In this document: piece by piece, positions 1 to 8,671 of the stretch | Numbering within the stretch: the stretch's first letter is position 1 | Layout of the letters: the number at the start of each line of letters is the position of its first letter | NCBI RefSeq assembly: GCF_002871005.1 | Contig: NZ_PHSN01000024.1 | Location: 1 to 64,000 of the forward strand | Length of the DNA stretch: 64,000 nt | Direction: 5' to 3' | From: Acidimangrovimonas sediminis | GTDB taxonomy: Bacteria; Pseudomonadota; Alphaproteobacteria; Rhodobacterales; Rhodobacteraceae | The notes under the pieces: model-generated | What the model was told of the DNA's origin: nothing | Databases searched by the model: none | The model's input: the letters and a program-made list of their open reading frames with translations, nothing else | Translations under genes and position numbers: made by a program

Positions 1-1
1 C

Positions 2-232
2 CGATTACGCCATCTCAACGAGGAGATCTTCGACACCCTGGACGACGCCCGGCGCAAGCTGGCGCTCTGGCGCTACGACTACAACGCCGTCAGACCGCAC
101 TCGTCTCTGGGAAACCAGACGCCGCTCGAAGCGCGCCGGGCGCTTGAGCAATTTGAGGGCTCCGCGCCCGGCGCGCTTGCCCAGAAAGACCGCCCAGACT
201 ACCAATCTCAAACCCGCAGACTCTCGTTATGA
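2..232 (+). pseudogene. IS3-family transposase (OrfB), 3' end only
   Basis: The window opens inside this gene; about 76 C-terminal residues and the TGA stop are visible. The stretch contains NEEIFDTLDDARRKL, WRYDYNAVRPHSSLG and TPLEARRALE. This is the conserved C-terminal end of IS3-family OrfB integrase-like transposases: the N..RPHSSLG..TP motif that follows the last catalytic Glu of the DDE core. The catalytic residues lie upstream of the window, so activity cannot be judged. The element ends just downstream at an inverted repeat, so this is the right end of an insertion sequence. It marks the left border of the accessory block that holds the STAND-nuclease pair. Confidence 0.85.
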
Positions 233-237
233 ACGAG

Positions 238-258
238 GGACCCAAGGGGGGCAGGTCA
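238..258 (+). repeat. Probable right terminal inverted repeat of the IS3-family element
   Basis: Read inward on the minus strand, the end is TGACCTGCCCCCCTTGGGTC. It starts with TGA and is rich in C-runs, as is usual for IS3-family (IS407/IS51-type) termini. It lies 6 bp after the transposase stop codon. The matching left repeat is outside the window, so this is inferred from position and style. Confidence 0.6.
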
Positions 259-573
259 CCAATGGCGCATCAATGGCTCGATAGTCGGACCAGTTCGTCG
301 TGCGATAGCGCGTGGGAGAGGGCTTCGGCATGCCGCCGATCTAACGCACTGGATTCGCGCAGTGAATCCTCATCACCGATATGTGCAACAAGCCCGATCC
401 TTTGCCATGTGCCGCCGAATCTGGCGAAACGCGCGGCGTACCTCGGCCGCGGTGGCGAAGCGGGCAGAGCCATAAGGATTATTCACATGAAATTCCATGA
501 TTTCACCCGTTCTAGATATTCCATCACAACGGAAGAATATATCCCGATTTCCGAACGATGCTAAGAAATGCCG
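259..573. other. Intergenic DNA between IS end and STAND gene; nothing recognised
   Basis: This stretch lies between the IS3 right end and the 3' end of the large minus-strand gene. It has short open frames on both strands, the longest a 67-codon minus-strand frame at 270-473. None shows a recognisable domain or a convincing ribosome binding site. The frame could be a decayed remnant of island DNA, but nothing supports a gene call. Confidence 0.4.
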
Positions 574-3500
574 TCACTCTGTTACGAGATACACCTCGCC
601 AGGCGCTTTGCTGCCGCAGAGCGTGCTTTCACGTTTTGACTTCCAAAGCTTGACCCTGCGCTCGATAGCGCCCCCAATGCTTGGCTCAAATCTTGAGATC
701 GCCGCTCCCGACCGAACCACGCCCGGTGACCAGATGGCAAATCGAGCATCAACGACCTTCTCCAGCAAAACACTGAATCTCCAGAACTCCTCCGCAGAAT
801 CCGTGTTGCACAAACCTTCGAACCAGTGTTGCGCCCACCTGTTGCGATCATAGGCGAACTGCGCACTTTTTGCTGCCGCCCCAACAAACCCCTTCGCGTT
901 CTTATAGTCTGCCAAAAGTTCTTCGGCCTTTGGTGATTGGAGCCCGAATCCAAGAACCATCAGCGCCCGAGCAACAACCGTCGGCACCGGGCTCTTGAGG
1001 CTATTTTGCACGTACCGCTCGAGAAAGGCTTCTTTCCCGCCATAGAGCGCAGCCATCACTTCTTGTGCCAGACGGTGGTCCGTCTCGGCAGCAGACAACC
1101 TTTCCGACCGCAGTCGGTCAAGGTCTTCGCTGTCAGAACTCGCCCATACACATATTGCCTCCAATGAGACTTCTGAGGGGCCGTGCACGAGGCTTACATA
1201 TGCCCTGTTTCCCGAGAGGTGGCCGAACAGAGCTTTTGCAAGCGGGGGATCATAGAGGGACAAGCACTGCGCGAACATCAGGGCGAAGTTGTAGATGCGT
1301 GTGAGCTTTATGTGGTCGAGCGTCATAAGTACTGCGGCAAACTCAGCACCATGATCCCTGAGGCATGATACGTACGCTTCAACAGCGGCAAGCCCAACAT
1401 CTTCGACAATCAGGCGGGCCTTATCTGCCGTGAGTGCAGCGTCAAACCGATCAAAGGACTGCCAGCCTTGTCGCTGGCGCTCCTGAAACTCTTCCGGCGT
1501 TTCCGAAAGTTGCTTGAAGAATGCCGTAGGGCCTTGTTTCTCTTCCGGCTCGGCAAGCGACAGAAGAGGTGGCCGATGATACCCCGTGCTCTCTGTCTGC
1601 TGCTCTACAATTGGTGGAGTGAAGGGGATCGGTACGTCGAGCGCTTTCTGAACAGCGCTTCCCAGCCGCGATCCAATTGCCGGTCGGACACTCTCTCCCA
1701 GCGTGGTAGCGGCCCTGCCATAAAGACGCGGTGTAATCCGATCCAGCGCCGCTTCAACGCTCAACAGGTCCATTTCGGCTCCGCTGATGAGCACGCTCGA
1801 ACCATACCAGATTTCGAAGTGATCGTCCCGCGGGTGAAGCGTATTCGCGTCCCAGCCGGAGGTGATTATGCTTTTGGTGAGATCCTCGTATTTTCCGCTC
1901 GCGATAATGCTCATGGCGAGCGCACGTACCGACGAGTGTTCGCTCACTGCGAATTGAGCAACCAGTATTTGGCTGTGCTTTGTTAGCGAAGTCCCCGAGT
2001 GCGCGGCGAACATTAATGCCATCAACCCGCGGCAGTGATCGCCGGATTGCGCTGCGTGACCCAGTACCCGCTCCAGCTTTTCGGGGCTCGCCGGTCTGAG
2101 AACCTCCGCGAGCTTGAGCAGCGGCGGTCCGTGAGGGGGAAGTCCGGCTAGGGCCTCAAGTTGTTCATCTCCGTCGAGATGCGGCAATGCAATCTGGAGC
2201 GCATACTGTGCCGCTATCCATCGTTCTCTGCTGCCCCGGTCGTCTGACTCACGCGGGGAACTGAGTGATCTGGATATCTCCAGAAGCTTCGTGACCGTCT
2301 CCGCGTCAAGGAGAGCACAATGAGGTTCAAGCGATGTGACACCGATCATCAGGTCACTGTCGTCCCTCGACACAAGCGACTGGGCGATCCGGCGCTGCGT
2401 AGCGATAGCTGTCTCGGGATCGAACCGGGCGAGACCTGGGCGCGCATCCTTGACGAAATGATCTTCTGCGCCCATCGAGCGGCTCTTGAGGAGTTCCACA
2501 GCGTCAATGGACCTGTAACGCTCCGCTGTTTCATCGAGATTGTCCGGACGCTTCGACAGTGGATCGCACGGATCGGTGGCGCAGTACTTCTCGACAAGCC
2601 GCCAACCCTCGAACTTGGGGCGGTCCTTGATCAGCTCCACAACCAGTCGCTCTTCGAGGTCTGCTTCTTCGGCGGTGCTGATGCCACGCAGCACAGCAAC
2701 CAGCGCCCATCTTCCCGTCCTCGATGTCTCGTCCTGCGTAAGAAATGCCGACGCAGAACGAAGGGCATCACGCGTCTCCGGCCAGTCTGAGCGATTAAAT
2801 CGAACCAGCGCGAGAAACTCATCATAGGGGGCGTGAATGCTCGTGTTCAAGGCGTACGCAAAGCTATACGCCACAAGCTCTTCGGCGAAGCCGTTGAGAG
2901 GCATGCCCGCCAGCAATTCGAAAGCATGCTCGCTGAGCGAAAGCGGATCAAACCCCTCACAGAGGACCATCTTTTCCTTCAAGAACAGTTTCTCTGCCGT
3001 GGACAGGGAGGCGACATGTTGATCGAGCTCTTCTTTCTTCTTTTTGAGCTCAATGGCCGCCTTCTTTGGATCATCCCGAGAGAGTGAGCTAAGGACCCCG
3101 TATTCCGGATCAAGCGAATATGCTCTTAGCCAACTGGAAATGTGGTTTCCGATGATCTTCCAGCACACTGCATTGACGCGGCATTCTCTGAGTGCCGCCA
3201 ACAACCAGTCCTTGTTTGGGGCATACCTGTTTGTCGTAACGAGGTCGAACAGAGCACACATGGCAGCATCCGTGGCATTACGCACCACAGCGGCGAAGGC
3301 GGGGTAGTTGGAGGTGTCAATGTTTTGTAGATGCAAAAACCCGCAAATCAATGCGCGTTTTATCGCCGGAGCGCATTTGTCATCGATGCTCGCGACCATT
3401 GCACCGGAGAACACGGCTTCCGCTGTTTTGTCGAGCGCCGCAATCGGCTCAATCAACTCGTCAAGCGCATCACTTACATTTCTATCGTTCCGCTCCGCTC

Positions 3501-5346
3501 TCTGTAAGGCTTTGATCACAGATAGTCCCAATGCCAAGGAGAGACCTTCTTCAGAAAGCGTATAAAGTGTGGCATCCTCCGGCAGAGACTTGAAAAAATG
3601 TTCCGCGGTTACAGCTAATAGCTCCTCGCTCAGTTGGTGTCCGCCGCTCCCGCCGTTCGCAAGGTTGAAGATCAGGCGATCCTCCCGCTGCTGCTGTCGC
3701 ACGCGGCCTATGATCTCTTGCGCGTGCTGAGCCAGCCTCTTTGAAAACTGATCCGGAGTTTCGGCGCCATTGCCATCGCGGGCGCTCATGCGGATATGCT
3801 CGAAAAGAAGCCTCTCAACACTCAGCTCCGTGAAGTTCTCGATCCCTGAGGCATCGAGCAGATCAAATGCAATACTGAGGATTCTGGGGTTTTGCAGGCG
3901 TGCCAGTACCAGCGGCTTTACTCTTCCAGTGTCGATGCAATTTGAGGCCAGAATCTCATTTCGCTCAGCGGGCGTCCATTCAGGAACACGGATTACGTCA
4001 ACGTTCGTGTGTACCCCTCTGCGAATCTGCTCGTCGAAGTAGGTTTCCCGAGAGGTCACGACGAGGACGCCGCCATACATCTCGACAACGGCCGCAGCGT
4101 CATCCAGCCATCGCGGCCAGGCGAAATCAGGTTGTTGATTGAGCCCGTCGACCCAGAGCACAAACCGGGGTGATGAGGTGTTGGGCTCCTCCTTCCAGTG
4201 TGCGAAGCGTGCCTCCCAGCGCTTGCGAATTACTTCCGTTTCACTCTCACCTGTTTGCTGGATCAACCTCGCGACAAGATACGGCGTCAGGCTCCCGTAT
4301 GCGGCGACCGGCTTCAGATCGCTGGCGGGAATGATGACCATGAGGGGCCGGTCGTCGAGGCTCTGCCAGCTCTGAGCAAGCAGCCACGATTTGCCATGCC
4401 CTTCTCCGCCTACGAGTGCGACGATCTTATGTGACGGTGCCGATCCAAGACGCTCCTGTACCTGTTGAAGCAGTGCCGGGCGTTGACGCGCCTGCAAAGG
4501 ACCAGCAGCGCTTGGTGCGAGCGCTTGTCCGAACAGCCCCTTTGCACGTCCTCGGTCCGCAAAGACGGAATCGAGCCACGCTCGATTTGCCCGTCTTGCA
4601 TTCGCAAGAGCGTACGACGGCTCGTTAAGAGCTTCCTGTATCGCCGCACCTGCATCACCGAATTGCTGCGCGGCTTTGATAGTCCCAAGGGCGGCCTGTG
4701 CCTTCTGCAGGAGTTTCGCGTCATCGACATGCCGTTGCACGAACGCAATTGTTTCGTCGGCCGCCAAGGCACAGGCGGCGGCCAGGGGTGGTACGGGCGA
4801 AGCACAGGGCCAATCGAGCACGAGAATGCCGATACCATTCTTCTCAGCCGCGGACTTCATGGGCTCCAGCAACTGCGTGCTGGCTCCCTTAGTCGCGCCC
4901 AGGACCCAGAGGTCAGGGGGAGTGCTGCTGCCGATGAGGCGCGTGATCTTGGTCAGAACTTCGTTGTCGTTAATCGTCGTATCGTACCGCTTGGCTTCGA
5001 ACGAGATGAAGCTGCCTGACGAGAATGTCGCGCCATCCATACCATTTTGAAGACCTGACTTTGCAAGGCGAAAATCCTGCCGGGCAATCTTTCCAAGAAC
5101 AACTGCTAGCAGCCCCTCGAAACCGTCCGCACCGGCCGGCTTCAAGGCAAGGAGCGCAGCGCGAAGGTCGCGCAGCGCCGTTTCCAGTGGCGTGTCTATT
5201 TTATTGACCTGTTTTGCTTTCCTGCGCATATCATATTCCATCGCTGCTCGCCGCGCACGTCTATTCCATTGATTCGAAGCGAGGCGCGGAATTTTTGGCT
5301 CTCTTCCTACCTGAGCTCCAATCCTACCCATCATACATTTCGTCAA
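574..5346 (-). CDS. PD-(D/E)XK nuclease - STAND NTPase, Avs-like putative antiphage protein
   Basis: A very large (about 1590 aa) multidomain protein. Residues about 55-180 look like a PD-(D/E)XK (Mrr/Cap4-like) nuclease: GFEGLL at 75-80, GMDG with Asp104, and FEAK with Glu117/Lys119 after a predicted strand. Residues about 285-560 carry a STAND-type P-loop NTPase: Walker A GGEGHGKS at 313-320, Walker B VLWVDG with Asp400, then VVTSRE at 429-434. The remaining ~1000 residues are helical and repeat-like, as in STAND sensor domains. Known Avs proteins combine such parts to sense phage proteins and degrade DNA. Function here is inferred. The listed start is TTG at 5346; ATG codons at 5334 and 5331 are good alternatives. 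All three overlap the upstream gene's stop at 5324, so the two are probably translationally coupled. Confidence 0.8.
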   Translation of the reverse strand: MTKCMMGRIGAQVGREPKIPRLASNQWNRRARRAAMEYDMRRKAKQVNKIDTPLETALRDLRAALLALKPAGADGFEGLLAVVLGKIARQDFRLAKSGLQNGMDGATFSSGSFISFEAKRYDTTINDNEVLTKITRLIGSSTPPDLWVLGATKGASTQLLEPMKSAAEKNGIGILVLDWPCASPVPPLAAACALAADETIAFVQRHVDDAKLLQKAQAALGTIKAAQQFGDAGAAIQEALNEPSYALANARRANRAWLDSVFADRGRAKGLFGQALAPSAAGPLQARQRPALLQQVQERLGSAPSHKIVALVGGEGHGKSWLLAQSWQSLDDRPLMVIIPASDLKPVAAYGSLTPYLVARLIQQTGESETEVIRKRWEARFAHWKEEPNTSSPRFVLWVDGLNQQPDFAWPRWLDDAAAVVEMYGGVLVVTSRETYFDEQIRRGVHTNVDVIRVPEWTPAERNEILASNCIDTGRVKPLVLARLQNPRILSIAFDLLDASGIENFTELSVERLLFEHIRMSARDGNGAETPDQFSKRLAQHAQEIIGRVRQQQREDRLIFNLANGGSGGHQLSEELLAVTAEHFFKSLPEDATLYTLSEEGLSLALGLSVIKALQRAERNDRNVSDALDELIEPIAALDKTAEAVFSGAMVASIDDKCAPAIKRALICGFLHLQNIDTSNYPAFAAVVRNATDAAMCALFDLVTTNRYAPNKDWLLAALRECRVNAVCWKIIGNHISSWLRAYSLDPEYGVLSSLSRDDPKKAAIELKKKKEELDQHVASLSTAEKLFLKEKMVLCEGFDPLSLSEHAFELLAGMPLNGFAEELVAYSFAYALNTSIHAPYDEFLALVRFNRSDWPETRDALRSASAFLTQDETSRTGRWALVAVLRGISTAEEADLEERLVVELIKDRPKFEGWRLVEKYCATDPCDPLSKRPDNLDETAERYRSIDAVELLKSRSMGAEDHFVKDARPGLARFDPETAIATQRRIAQSLVSRDDSDLMIGVTSLEPHCALLDAETVTKLLEISRSLSSPRESDDRGSRERWIAAQYALQIALPHLDGDEQLEALAGLPPHGPPLLKLAEVLRPASPEKLERVLGHAAQSGDHCRGLMALMFAAHSGTSLTKHSQILVAQFAVSEHSSVRALAMSIIASGKYEDLTKSIITSGWDANTLHPRDDHFEIWYGSSVLISGAEMDLLSVEAALDRITPRLYGRAATTLGESVRPAIGSRLGSAVQKALDVPIPFTPPIVEQQTESTGYHRPPLLSLAEPEEKQGPTAFFKQLSETPEEFQERQRQGWQSFDRFDAALTADKARLIVEDVGLAAVEAYVSCLRDHGAEFAAVLMTLDHIKLTRIYNFALMFAQCLSLYDPPLAKALFGHLSGNRAYVSLVHGPSEVSLEAICVWASSDSEDLDRLRSERLSAAETDHRLAQEVMAALYGGKEAFLERYVQNSLKSPVPTVVARALMVLGFGLQSPKAEELLADYKNAKGFVGAAAKSAQFAYDRNRWAQHWFEGLCNTDSAEEFWRFSVLLEKVVDARFAIWSPGVVRSGAAISRFEPSIGGAIERRVKLWKSKRESTLCGSKAPGEVYLVTE

Positions 5347-6190
5347 ATTTCATAAATAGGGCCGCATTCAGGCGCTCAATCCACACTAGCAATCTTTCGG
5401 TGTCGTCGCCATACGCATCTATTCTTTGGAGCCATAGCCGAAAAGGCTTGTTGGTGAAGCGTATGGTTGGCGATACATACCGAATATCGGCAGGATGGCC
5501 GAACGGGTTCGGTGAGTAGCTGCCGTCGTCGTTACGAATGAGATACCAATCCAACGTTTCATTCCAAGAGCCATGAATCGACCCAGACATCATTCCATAT
5601 GTGCAGGCATATAGGTCAGCGTGCACGACTTCTGCAAATATGTCGTAAAATGTCTTTCCCTGTACGCGCCAGCGATTTCTCTTTTGCTCTCCAAAATCTT
5701 GCGGTGTGAGACTCTCAATTTCCATCTTCTCGCGTATCGATTCCAGGAGTCGCTTCCCGGCCTTTGACTCGAAGAACACGGAACCGGCCTCAAGGTCGCG
5801 CAGGATTCGGAGATGATCTTTATAGGAACACCTTCTATAATCCTCGATTATACCACCTTCGCTGGTCATAAGGTGTGTGGCAACCACCGATGCCTCGATA
5901 AGGGGACGTTCAAGAATTCCAATAATTTCCGCATTGTTTTGCTCGTAGTACTTAATTATCTCCTTCAAGAGCTTCCAGACGCGCACAAGCAGGCCGAGAA
6001 TAGGGGCATCATCCAGCGAAAAACCTGTCGGATTGCGCTTAACGTTTCTAATGCGGGTCAAACAATCGTAGATCTCCGCAACATCACGATAGAATGTAGT
6101 TGCGAAGCGGTTGATCTCCTCGATCGAGGTGATCCCATCTTTCACATACTCGGCGTCGTATTTCTCAGTGATTTGAAGAATCTCATCCAT
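5324..6190 (-). CDS. DUF5677-like protein, partner of the STAND nuclease
   Basis: A 288-aa mostly helical protein with no signal peptide or clear membrane segment. Features seen: ERPLIEASVVATHLM near residue 93, EDYRRCSYKDHLRIL around 115-130, and YGMMSGSIHGSWNE around 198-212. The R..(I/F)E segment followed by a late S-x3-H motif resembles the DUF5677 family, whose function is unknown; this assignment is tentative. It is the first gene of a two-gene minus-strand unit and its 3' end overlaps the start of the 1590-aa nuclease-STAND gene by up to 23 bp. The overlap argues that both act together, for example as sensor accessory or regulator of the effector. Base composition is visibly more AT-rich than the core genes of the window, consistent with acquisition by transfer. 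Confidence 0.6.
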   Translation of the reverse strand: MDEILQITEKYDAEYVKDGITSIEEINRFATTFYRDVAEIYDCLTRIRNVKRNPTGFSLDDAPILGLLVRVWKLLKEIIKYYEQNNAEIIGILERPLIEASVVATHLMTSEGGIIEDYRRCSYKDHLRILRDLEAGSVFFESKAGKRLLESIREKMEIESLTPQDFGEQKRNRWRVQGKTFYDIFAEVVHADLYACTYGMMSGSIHGSWNETLDWYLIRNDDGSYSPNPFGHPADIRYVSPTIRFTNKPFRLWLQRIDAYGDDTERLLVWIERLNAALFMKFDEMYDG

Positions 6191-6903
6191 ATGTCATTTT
6201 AGCAGCTCGGCGCCAGCGGCGGCACATCATTTTGACCTTTCGCATCCGGCTTCTCCGGACCGGGCTGTCGTGAACCGAGCCTGTAGTCTCGGCCTTCCGG
6301 CGTCCATCCCTTGCGCATCTACGGCCAACCGTGAACAGCTGACATCGCTTTCCTGTGTTGGGGCCTGACGGCCCATCTCCCGTCAAGACCAAGCCCTGCG
6401 CATCGGCTGAACTCGTTTCCCCTCCGCCAGCATGGGCGGAGTTTCCGTGCGCTTTTTCACAACCTGTCGCCGACACAGTTGGAATATTGGGGGTTTTCGG
6501 AAGAATTTCAATGAGTTGAGGACAGAGCGCTCGCCGCCTAGAACTTTGATCAAACGCTAAGTCGAAGGAAGGACAGATCATGCCCGGCAGTTAGCAAAAG
6601 GCCCTGCGAAGATGTTCCCGCATCTTCGTAGGGCCATCCTGAGCAGACCGAGGCCCGCTACAGCGTTGCTGCCAAACGGATAGCAGTCCTTGCGTGAATG
6701 CGCAACGGACCTGCTTGTGCCCCGGTTTTTCTCATCGACGTGACACCCCTCGGCGGCCCGCCCGCAGCTTCGATCGCCCTCCACGCGGACGGAGATCGGT
6801 GAGGCATGTCCGATCGTGTCTGCGCGCCATGACTCGGCGTGCTCCGGTTTGAGCCTTCGCCGCCCGGAAGCGGGCGGGGAACGACCCACACGAGGAAACC
6901 AGA
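6191..6903. other. Non-coding stretch between the defence pair and IS66 tnpC
   Basis: About 710 bp separate the DUF5677-like gene from tnpC. Intact IS66 elements carry tnpA and tnpB before tnpC; no open frame here resembles either one. The only clear structure is a strong hairpin at 6600-6635. Short open frames exist on the minus strand (6183-6581 and 6578-6889) but their products are low-complexity and unrecognised. The area probably contains the upstream promoter of the defence pair and rearranged IS DNA. Confidence 0.4.
6600..6635. repeat. 15-bp inverted repeat hairpin
   Basis: Arms GGCCCTGCGAAGATG (6600-6614) and CATCTTCGTAGGGCC (6621-6635) are complementary except for one G/A difference, with a 6-nt loop. 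No T-run follows on the plus strand, so a simple terminator is not certain. It lies about 270 bp before tnpC and may be an IS-associated or transcription-blocking structure. Confidence 0.55.
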
Positions 6904-8514
6904 ATGACCATCAATCGCCCGGGGGGGCCTTCGCTCCCACCGACAGCTTCCGCACATCCGAATTCCAAGCCGCTGTTCGGAAGCACCGATGAAAGCCAGG
7001 CTGCTGCCGCTGAGCTCAACCCGATCGCAATGGTTTGCGACGGCATTCTCTCAACGCTGAATGAACTGCCGGAATGCCCCGAAACCGCGAAGACGACCGT
7101 CGCCGCGCGTATTGGCACGATCCTCTCGCTGTTCGGGGAGAGTGAGATCGAGGCCCGAAAAGCCAAGAAGCGGATCAAGGCGCTCAAAGGTGATTTGCGC
7201 CGTGTGAAAGAACAACTCGCGGTCTTGCGCCAGGAACATTTCGGACAAAGCTCTGAGAAGGATCAGGGCGGCGAATTGGATGCCGCAGACTTCCCGGATG
7301 ACGAAGAGGATGAAGAACTGCAGCCCCTCGCCAAGAAGGGCAAGCGTCCTCGCAAGATGGCTGCTGACGTCCCGGTCCGCGAGATCCACCACTACCCTGA
7401 GGAGACGACCTGCTGCAGCTGCGGCTGTGAAATGAAGCCGATCAGCTCTTGGAAAAGCGTCCGGTTCGTGACGGTGCCGGAGCACGTCGAGGCCATTCGG
7501 GACATTTATCATACCTGCGCATGCAACCGCAGCGAGCTTTGCAAGGAAAACAAGCCGGTGGCAGCCAGGGCCAAAAACTACATCATGAAAGGCCGCAGCA
7601 TCGACCCTCAACTGATCGCTGAGGCGGCGGTCCAGAAATTCTTCGAACACATCCCGACCTACCGTCTGGCGCGCCGCTTAAAAAACGCCGGCGTCAATCT
7701 GAGCGTCCAGACCATCAGCACGAACGTGATCCATGTCGCAAATTTCCTCGCGCCGGTTGTGGATGAATTCACCAAGCATGTGCGGTCTGGCTATGCGCCG
7801 CACATGGACGAAACGCCCCTTCGTGTTCTGGCCCCGGGCAAGGGTAAGTGCGATACTGGCTACATCTGGGTTATTTGTCGCGATGAGCGACGCTGGGATC
7901 CTGATGCGCGCCCGGCGGTGATCTATCACTATGCGCCTTCGCGGGCGGGATCCGTGGCCAAGGAAATGCTAGAGAAGGCAGAAATCCGCTTCCTGCATAC
8001 CGATGGCTACGCCGTCTACTATGGGCTGCGCAAGGCCGAGGGCGTGAACGGCGGCGTTGAAATCGTTCGCTGCTGGGCCCATGCGCGTCGCAAGTTCCAT
8101 GAGGCCAAAATCGCCACGAAAAGCCCGCTGGCCGCCCGGATCGTGAAGCTTATCAAGAAGATGTACAAAGTAGAGGCTGCCATCTCCGGGCTACCCCCAG
8201 AAGAGCGTGCAGCCCAGCGTCAGCAAAAGTCTCTCCCCATTCTGAACGATATCCACGCCAAGCTGGCCCAGAACAAGGATCTTGCCGCAGGCGCACTGAA
8301 ACAGGCGATCAACTACACGCTGAAAGCTTTTGATGGACTTCAGCGCTTCATCTTCGACGGCCGGCTAGAAATCGACAACAACCCGCTTTACGGGTCATCC
8401 GTCCTTCGCCGACTTCCCGCCCGCGTGAGACCGGCCGCCGGGCGCCCTCGCTTTCATCCTCCCCGCATCCTTGGCGAGACGGTTTCGCAAATCCCGTGGA
8501 TCGCAATGGGCTGA
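6904..8514 (+). pseudogene. tnpC: IS66-family transposase TnpC, C-terminally truncated
   Basis: The first ~490 residues are a good IS66 TnpC. They contain a coiled coil with LRQEHFGQSSEK near residue 110, a zinc-binding stretch CCSCGCEMKP, the catalytic Asp in HMDETPLRVL (Asp302), and HTDGYAVYY (Asp367) followed by VRCWAHARRKFHEA. Family members then have IDNN-x-VER-x-IRP, which supplies the last catalytic residue. Here the text reads IDNNP (491-494) and then switches at about 8386 to an unrelated tail of ~40 residues. The catalytic Glu is lost, so the copy is almost certainly inactive. tnpA and tnpB are also missing upstream. Start ATG has ACGAGGAAA before it. Confidence 0.85.
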
Positions 8515-8604
8515 CAAGGGCTTGTGCGGCCCTGTCCCACTCTGATCGCGACGCCGCGCATGTATCCGGCACGGGCGGCGCCGGCGGCACGGGGGCCGCA
8601 TGGC

Positions 8605-8635
8605 AAAGGGGCGCGGCCACCGCCGGCCGCGCCCC
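8605..8635 (-). terminator. Rho-independent terminator of the MHS transporter gene
   Basis: An 11-bp GC stem (GGGGCGCGGCC / GGCCGCGCCCC, 8608-8618 and 8625-8635) lies about 37 bp beyond the stop of the minus-strand transporter. On that strand it is followed by TTT. The U-tract is short, which is common in GC-rich alphaproteobacteria. Confidence 0.65.
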
Positions 8636-8671
8636 GTTCCTGTGGTCTCTGCCAGCCTGGCCGCGACGGGC

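Noticed and set aside
270-473. 67-codon minus-strand frame beyond the STAND gene
   Set aside because: Too short and without any motif or ribosome binding site to call a gene.
6183-6889. Minus-strand frames between the defence pair and tnpC as small defence genes
   Set aside because: No ribosome binding site, biased composition and no recognisable domain; kept only as non-coding stretch.
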